Positions 24,934-27,962 of a stretch of DNA of 27,962 nucleotides are shown piece after piece. The stretch is from DATLFI01 sp035524895 (GTDB lineage: Bacteria > Acidobacteriota > Thermoanaerobaculia > Multivoradales > Multivoraceae). The DNA lies in assembly GCA_035524895.1 (NCBI GenBank), contig DATLFI010000142.1, forward strand, positions 1-27,962, given 5' to 3'. A program made the translations under genes and the position numbers. The stretch's first letter is position 1; the number at the start of each line of letters is the position of its first letter. The notes beneath the pieces were generated by a model that saw only the letters and a program-made list of their open reading frames with translations, did no database searches and had not been told where the DNA came from.

Positions 24934-25997
24934 CTCTCTTCCCGCCCGAGGCGTACGTTTCTCGGCTTGTAGTGCAGCCGAACCTCGCCTCCGGTCGCCG
25001 CGGACTCATAGATCGCGTTGATCAGCTCGAGCGTGCGGCGCCCCGCCAGCCCGTCGAGCATGGAATGCTTCCCCGTTAGGATACATTCCGCGACGTCCTC
25101 GTAGAACGCTTGATGGCCGAAGCCGTAGACGTTCGGCGGGTAGACGCTCGATTCGAAGACGTCGTCGTCTTCTGGTCGGGAATCCACGAAGTTCCAGCTC
25201 CTTAGCTCGTTGACCGCGAATCCGCCGATCTCGACCGAGCCGAGCTCGCCGAGAATCGAGTGGCTTCCCTCGAGATCCGTCGGCCGCGTGGCCGTCGTCG
25301 CTTCGATGATGCCGAGGGCACCCGAGGTGAACCGGAGGATCGCCACTCCGGTGTCCTCCGTCTCGATGTCGACGAGGCGGGTTGCGGAGTAGGCTTGCAC
25401 GCTCTCTACAGGCCCCATCATCCACTGCAGGAGGTCGATGTGATGGCTCGCCTGGTTGGCGAAGACGCCGCCGTCGTGGCGCCACGTGCCTCTCCATACG
25501 TCCTGGTCGTAGTAGCTCTGGTGGCGGCACCAGCGGACGCGGACGGTACCGAGCACGAGCTTCCCGAACCTGCCCGCGTCGAGCGCCTCGCGCAGGCGCA
25601 CGACCGGGGGGTTGTAGCGGTTCTGTTTGACCACGAAGAGCCTCGTCTGATGGGCATCACAGGTCTCGATGAGCGCGTCGGTCGACTCGAGGGTCAGGGC
25701 GAGGGGCTTCTCGATCACCAGGGAGCTGACGTGGGGTGCGGCCTCGATGCCGATCTCGGCGTGACTCCCCGACTCGGTGAGGATCGAGACGAGGTCGAGC
25801 TCCTCGTTGTCGAGCATCTCTCGGTAGTCGGAGTAGCGGGCCGCGCTGCACTTCTCTCCCGCCAATACGAGCCGTTCGGGGGCGCGCTCGCAGATCGCCA
25901 CGAGCTCGAGGCCCTCGATCCGCTCGATGACCGCCAGGTGCTTGGGCCAGATCCGGCCGCACCCCACGATCCCGACGCGGATGGCTCTCGAGCTCAT
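24930..25997 (-). CDS. Gfo/Idh/MocA-family sugar-nucleotide dehydrogenase (WbpB/WlbA-like)
   Basis: A 355-residue NAD(P)-dependent oxidoreductase. The Rossmann motif is VGIVGCGRIWPKHLAVI (8-24), with VAICERAPER after the second strand. The family signature is SLVIEKPLALTLESTDALIE (92-111) with Lys97. A catalytic-type His pair lies in FANQASHHIDLLQWMMGPVE. Family members oxidise sugars at C2 or C3. As first gene of a coupled trio with an acyltransferase and a DegT aminotransferase, the best model is 3-dehydrogenation of UDP-GlcNAc-uronic acid as in WbpB/WlbA; it is shorter than some WbpB proteins, so specificity is uncertain. I chose ATG 25997 because it makes an ATGA overlap with the glycosyltransferase stop and puts the Rossmann strand at residue 6. 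The longer frame to 26120 adds 41 residues that look like noncoding shadow. Confidence 0.9.
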   Translation of the reverse strand: MSSRAIRVGIVGCGRIWPKHLAVIERIEGLELVAICERAPERLVLAGEKCSAARYSDYREMLDNEELDLVSILTESGSHAEIGIEAAPHVSSLVIEKPLALTLESTDALIETCDAHQTRLFVVKQNRYNPPVVRLREALDAGRFGKLVLGTVRVRWCRHQSYYDQDVWRGTWRHDGGVFANQASHHIDLLQWMMGPVESVQAYSATRLVDIETEDTGVAILRFTSGALGIIEATTATRPTDLEGSHSILGELGSVEIGGFAVNELRSWNFVDSRPEDDDVFESSVYPPNVYGFGHQAFYEDVAECILTGKHSMLDGLAGRRTLELINAIYESAATGGEVRLHYKPRNVRLGREER

Positions 25998-27322
25998 CGC
26001 GGTCGCTCCGGGTACGACTCGGAGAGATCGACAAGGCTCGGATCCTGCAGCTTCGGCACCAACCCGTACCCCGATCTCAGAGTCACCTCGTGGCACCTCC
26101 AGAGAAGCTCCCGCGAGCACGTCGCAAGGGCCCGTCGGCGGAGAGCTGCTCCGTCGCTTCGCAGCTCCTCGACCATTGCGGCAACCCGATTTCGGAGGCG
26201 ATCCGTGGTCCAGTCGTGGCCGAGGATCCAGCCGATCCGCTCCCGCTTGACGACCTGCGGGACCTCCCCGACCCCCTCATTGACGATCAGGCCGAGACCG
26301 CACGCCAGGTACTCGCCCACCTTGATCGGCGCCTGGAACCGGCGGTATCTCGAGGCGGGCTGGTAGAGGAGGAAGCCGAAATCACCAACGCTGAGCGCGG
26401 TCATCACCTCGTCGCGGCTGAGGGTCTCGTGGATCACGGCCGCCTCTGGGAGGTCGAGCTCCTGGCGCATCGAGTCGAGCCATTCGCGACCCAGCTCGTC
26501 GAGGTAGGTGAAGAGGACGAGGCGGGCCCGCGAATCGATTCGATGGGCCGCCGCCAGGATTTCGAGCATGAGGCGAGGAAGCCGCTCCGGGCCGAGGCGA
26601 CCGGAGTAGACGAAGACCGGGGCGGTCTGGTCGATGCCCCATTCCTTCCGGAGGCAGGTCCGGCGATCCTCGTCGAAGCACGTCTCTTCGACGCAGCTCG
26701 GGACGACAGCGACCTGAGAGGGGTCGGCACCGAGCCGCTCGACGGCATACTGCCGGAGGCCCGGTGAGACGGCGAAGACGAAATCGGCCACCTGGACCGC
26801 CTCTCGTTCGATCTCGAGGGCCTTCTCATAGGAGGCTGCCACGGGCGGCGGAAGGCCCTCCGGCCAGCGATGGCCGAGCCGATGAATCGTCTCTTCCGCA
26901 TGGGCACCGCGCAGATCGTAGACCACGCGCCCGAGACCGAGCCGCTCCCTGGCGCCGTGAGCGGTGATCGTCGCTGCCGGTCCTCGGCAGTGGAAGACGG
27001 GAAAGCGGCCCTTCAGTGCGACCGGGAGGAGGTGCAAGGCGAGCATTGCCGAGGGCGACCTGCGGCCGAGGCGAGAGACGAAGGGGAGAAGCGCGACCCG
27101 ACCCTCAGGCCACATGCTGCGCAGGGTCGCCAGTGTCCGTCGCGCCCGCGGGGAAAGGGCCACCCGAGCAGCCTCGAGGAAGACGGCCCGCCCTCGCGGT
27201 TGGCTCGACATCGCGGCCTGAGCGCGAAGAGGCGCGATTACCTGAGACTCGATGACGCCCCCGTCCATCATCTCTGACTGGACGACGTAGATCAGCGCGA
27301 TGTCGCGGTTCGCCGGTTCCAT
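25994..27322 (-). CDS. GT4-type glycosyltransferase
   Basis: A 442-residue GT-B enzyme when started at ATG 27322 (MEPANRDIALIYVVQSEM), which places the first beta strand immediately at the N-terminus and keeps the loop MMDGGVIESQVIAPL. A longer frame to 27379 adds 19 residues inside the preceding gene. Visible features are RVVYDLRGAHAEETIHRLG (DLRG, typical of this group), VADFVFAVSPGLRQYAVERL, and VFVYSGRLGPERLPRLMLEI at the donor-domain start. LYQPASRYRRFQAPIKVGEY then CGLGLIVNEGVGEVP form the donor-binding part. Its start lies 31 bases inside the end of the partial amidotransferase, and its stop overlaps the dehydrogenase. The sugar it transfers is unknown; adjacency suggests the amino sugar made by the following trio. 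Confidence 0.88.
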   Translation of the reverse strand: MEPANRDIALIYVVQSEMMDGGVIESQVIAPLRAQAAMSSQPRGRAVFLEAARVALSPRARRTLATLRSMWPEGRVALLPFVSRLGRRSPSAMLALHLLPVALKGRFPVFHCRGPAATITAHGARERLGLGRVVYDLRGAHAEETIHRLGHRWPEGLPPPVAASYEKALEIEREAVQVADFVFAVSPGLRQYAVERLGADPSQVAVVPSCVEETCFDEDRRTCLRKEWGIDQTAPVFVYSGRLGPERLPRLMLEILAAAHRIDSRARLVLFTYLDELGREWLDSMRQELDLPEAAVIHETLSRDEVMTALSVGDFGFLLYQPASRYRRFQAPIKVGEYLACGLGLIVNEGVGEVPQVVKRERIGWILGHDWTTDRLRNRVAAMVEELRSDGAALRRRALATCSRELLWRCHEVTLRSGYGLVPKLQDPSLVDLSESYPERPR

Positions 27323-27962
27323 GATTCCGGAGAGAGGCAAGGGCGTTCGCTCCCGACTCGATCCATCTGCTCGAGGCACTCGCTGAGGACGACGAGTCGG
27401 AAGGTTTCGTTGAGATCACGCTGCAGGCCGACCGATCTGTCGCCCGGGATAGGGTCGCCGACCATCCTCCGCCGGATCTCGTGATGGAGGTCATCGGCCC
27501 TTTCCGACAACCACGAAGAAAGTGGACCACCGAGCCATGAAGCGAAGGGAGGTTGGTATCCGAGCTTGTCCTGACGCCCGAGGATCTCGTCGGGGACGAG
27601 CGCCCTCATGGCGTCGCGGAGGACGACCTTCGACTGCCCCCCCGAGATCTTCGCCTGCGGCCCGAGGGCAAAGACGAACTCTCCCAGCCGGTGATCGAGA
27701 AAGGGCTGGCGAACCTCTCGCGACCACGCCATCGAGTTGCGGTCCCCGTAGCGGAGCAGCTCCTGGAGGTTGCCGTCGAGTGCGTCGGCGTAGAGCTTCC
27801 TCGTGAGGAGGTCGCGACGAGCTGCGGGGAGGGCCGGGGGAGGCTCGTCGGCGTGGAGCCGGAGCCACTCGCGGGACCAGGGGGCACCGGCGCCGGTGCC
27901 GTCGAGACCGCGGAGGACGTCGCGCGCACCTCGGTATCGCCGATGGAGCGACGGGGCGAGCC
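27292..27962 (-). CDS. Asparagine-synthase-like amidotransferase, C-terminal part (cut by the right edge)
   Basis: The frame is open from the right edge (first complete codon at 27960) to the stop at 27292, giving 222 residues. The sequence contains RKLYADALDGNLQELLRYGD, then RNSMAWSREVRQPFLDHRLG, GGQSKVVLRDAMRAL and RQDKLGYQPPFASWL. This is the conserved end of the asparagine synthase domain, in which Arg-Gln-Pro-Phe-Leu-Asp corresponds to the RVPLLD segment of the two complete copies. The glutaminase half and the PP-loop are outside the window, so activity cannot be judged. It is clearly a third member of the family in the same locus and differs strongly in sequence from the other two. The end overlaps the next glycosyltransferase by 31 bases. 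Confidence 0.88.
   Translation of the reverse strand, partial: LAPSLHRRYRGARDVLRGLDGTGAGAPWSREWLRLHADEPPPALPAARRDLLTRKLYADALDGNLQELLRYGDRNSMAWSREVRQPFLDHRLGEFVFALGPQAKISGGQSKVVLRDAMRALVPDEILGRQDKLGYQPPFASWLGGPLSSWLSERADDLHHEIRRRMVGDPIPGDRSVGLQRDLNETFRLVVLSECLEQMDRVGSERPCLSPESWNRRTATSR

Noticed and set aside
1..27962. Mobile elements, CRISPR arrays, tRNA or rRNA genes, attachment sites
   Set aside because: I saw no transposase or integrase frame, no regularly spaced short repeats and no RNA-gene signatures; the window is almost fully occupied by the genes listed.

Overview
The window is the interior of a long, high-GC polysaccharide (exopolysaccharide, capsule or O-antigen type) biosynthesis locus. 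Every gene I can support lies on the minus strand, so transcription runs from base 27962 towards base 1, and both ends cut through a gene. Most junctions are 4-base ATGA/GTGA overlaps or gaps of a few bases. The largest gap without a gene is 93 bases, and I see no internal promoter, terminator, RNA gene, insertion sequence or CRISPR array. The GC content and gene set suggest a bacterium with a large envelope-glycan repertoire (for example a proteobacterium, myxobacterium or acidobacterium). The sequence carries no taxonomic marker, so this is only an impression.

Layout in transcription order. (a) 27962-23135: the end of an asparagine-synthase-like amidotransferase, a GT4-type glycosyltransferase, and a coupled trio (Gfo/Idh/MocA dehydrogenase, hexapeptide-repeat acyltransferase, DegT aminotransferase). 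The trio has the order of wbpB-wbpD-wbpE (wlbABC), which makes a 3-acetamido sugar nucleotide. (b) 23131-16405: a complete amidotransferase, two glycosyltransferases, an SGNH/GDSL-type membrane-anchored esterase-like protein and a CgeB-type glycosyltransferase. (c) 16333-11040: a visibly rearranged segment with an intact methyltransferase, a GT4, the C-terminal remnant of a related GT4, another GT4, a second frameshifted copy of the methyltransferase, and one more GT4. (d) 11037-1: a second complete amidotransferase, a Wzy-like polymerase, a fused two-domain oxidoreductase, a heparinase II/III-like lyase without a signal peptide, a GT-C-type membrane glycosyltransferase of lower GC, a WbuB-like GT4, and the start of an ATP-grasp protein that the left edge truncates.

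Read together, the genes would make nucleotide-activated amino and uronic-type sugars, assemble a repeat unit with up to nine intact glycosyltransferases, and decorate it by methylation, possibly acetylation or deacetylation, and amidation. Wzy would polymerise it, and a polysaccharide lyase may edit or turn it over. The flippase, initiating phosphoglycosyltransferase, UDP-sugar 6-dehydrogenase and export machinery are not in the window. The most distinctive feature is three different asparagine-synthase-like amidotransferases plus an ATP-grasp protein in one locus, which hints at a glycan rich in amide-linked groups. That is an inference. The clearest direct observations are the methyltransferase duplication with a 16-base net deletion in one copy and the adjacent GT4 remnant.
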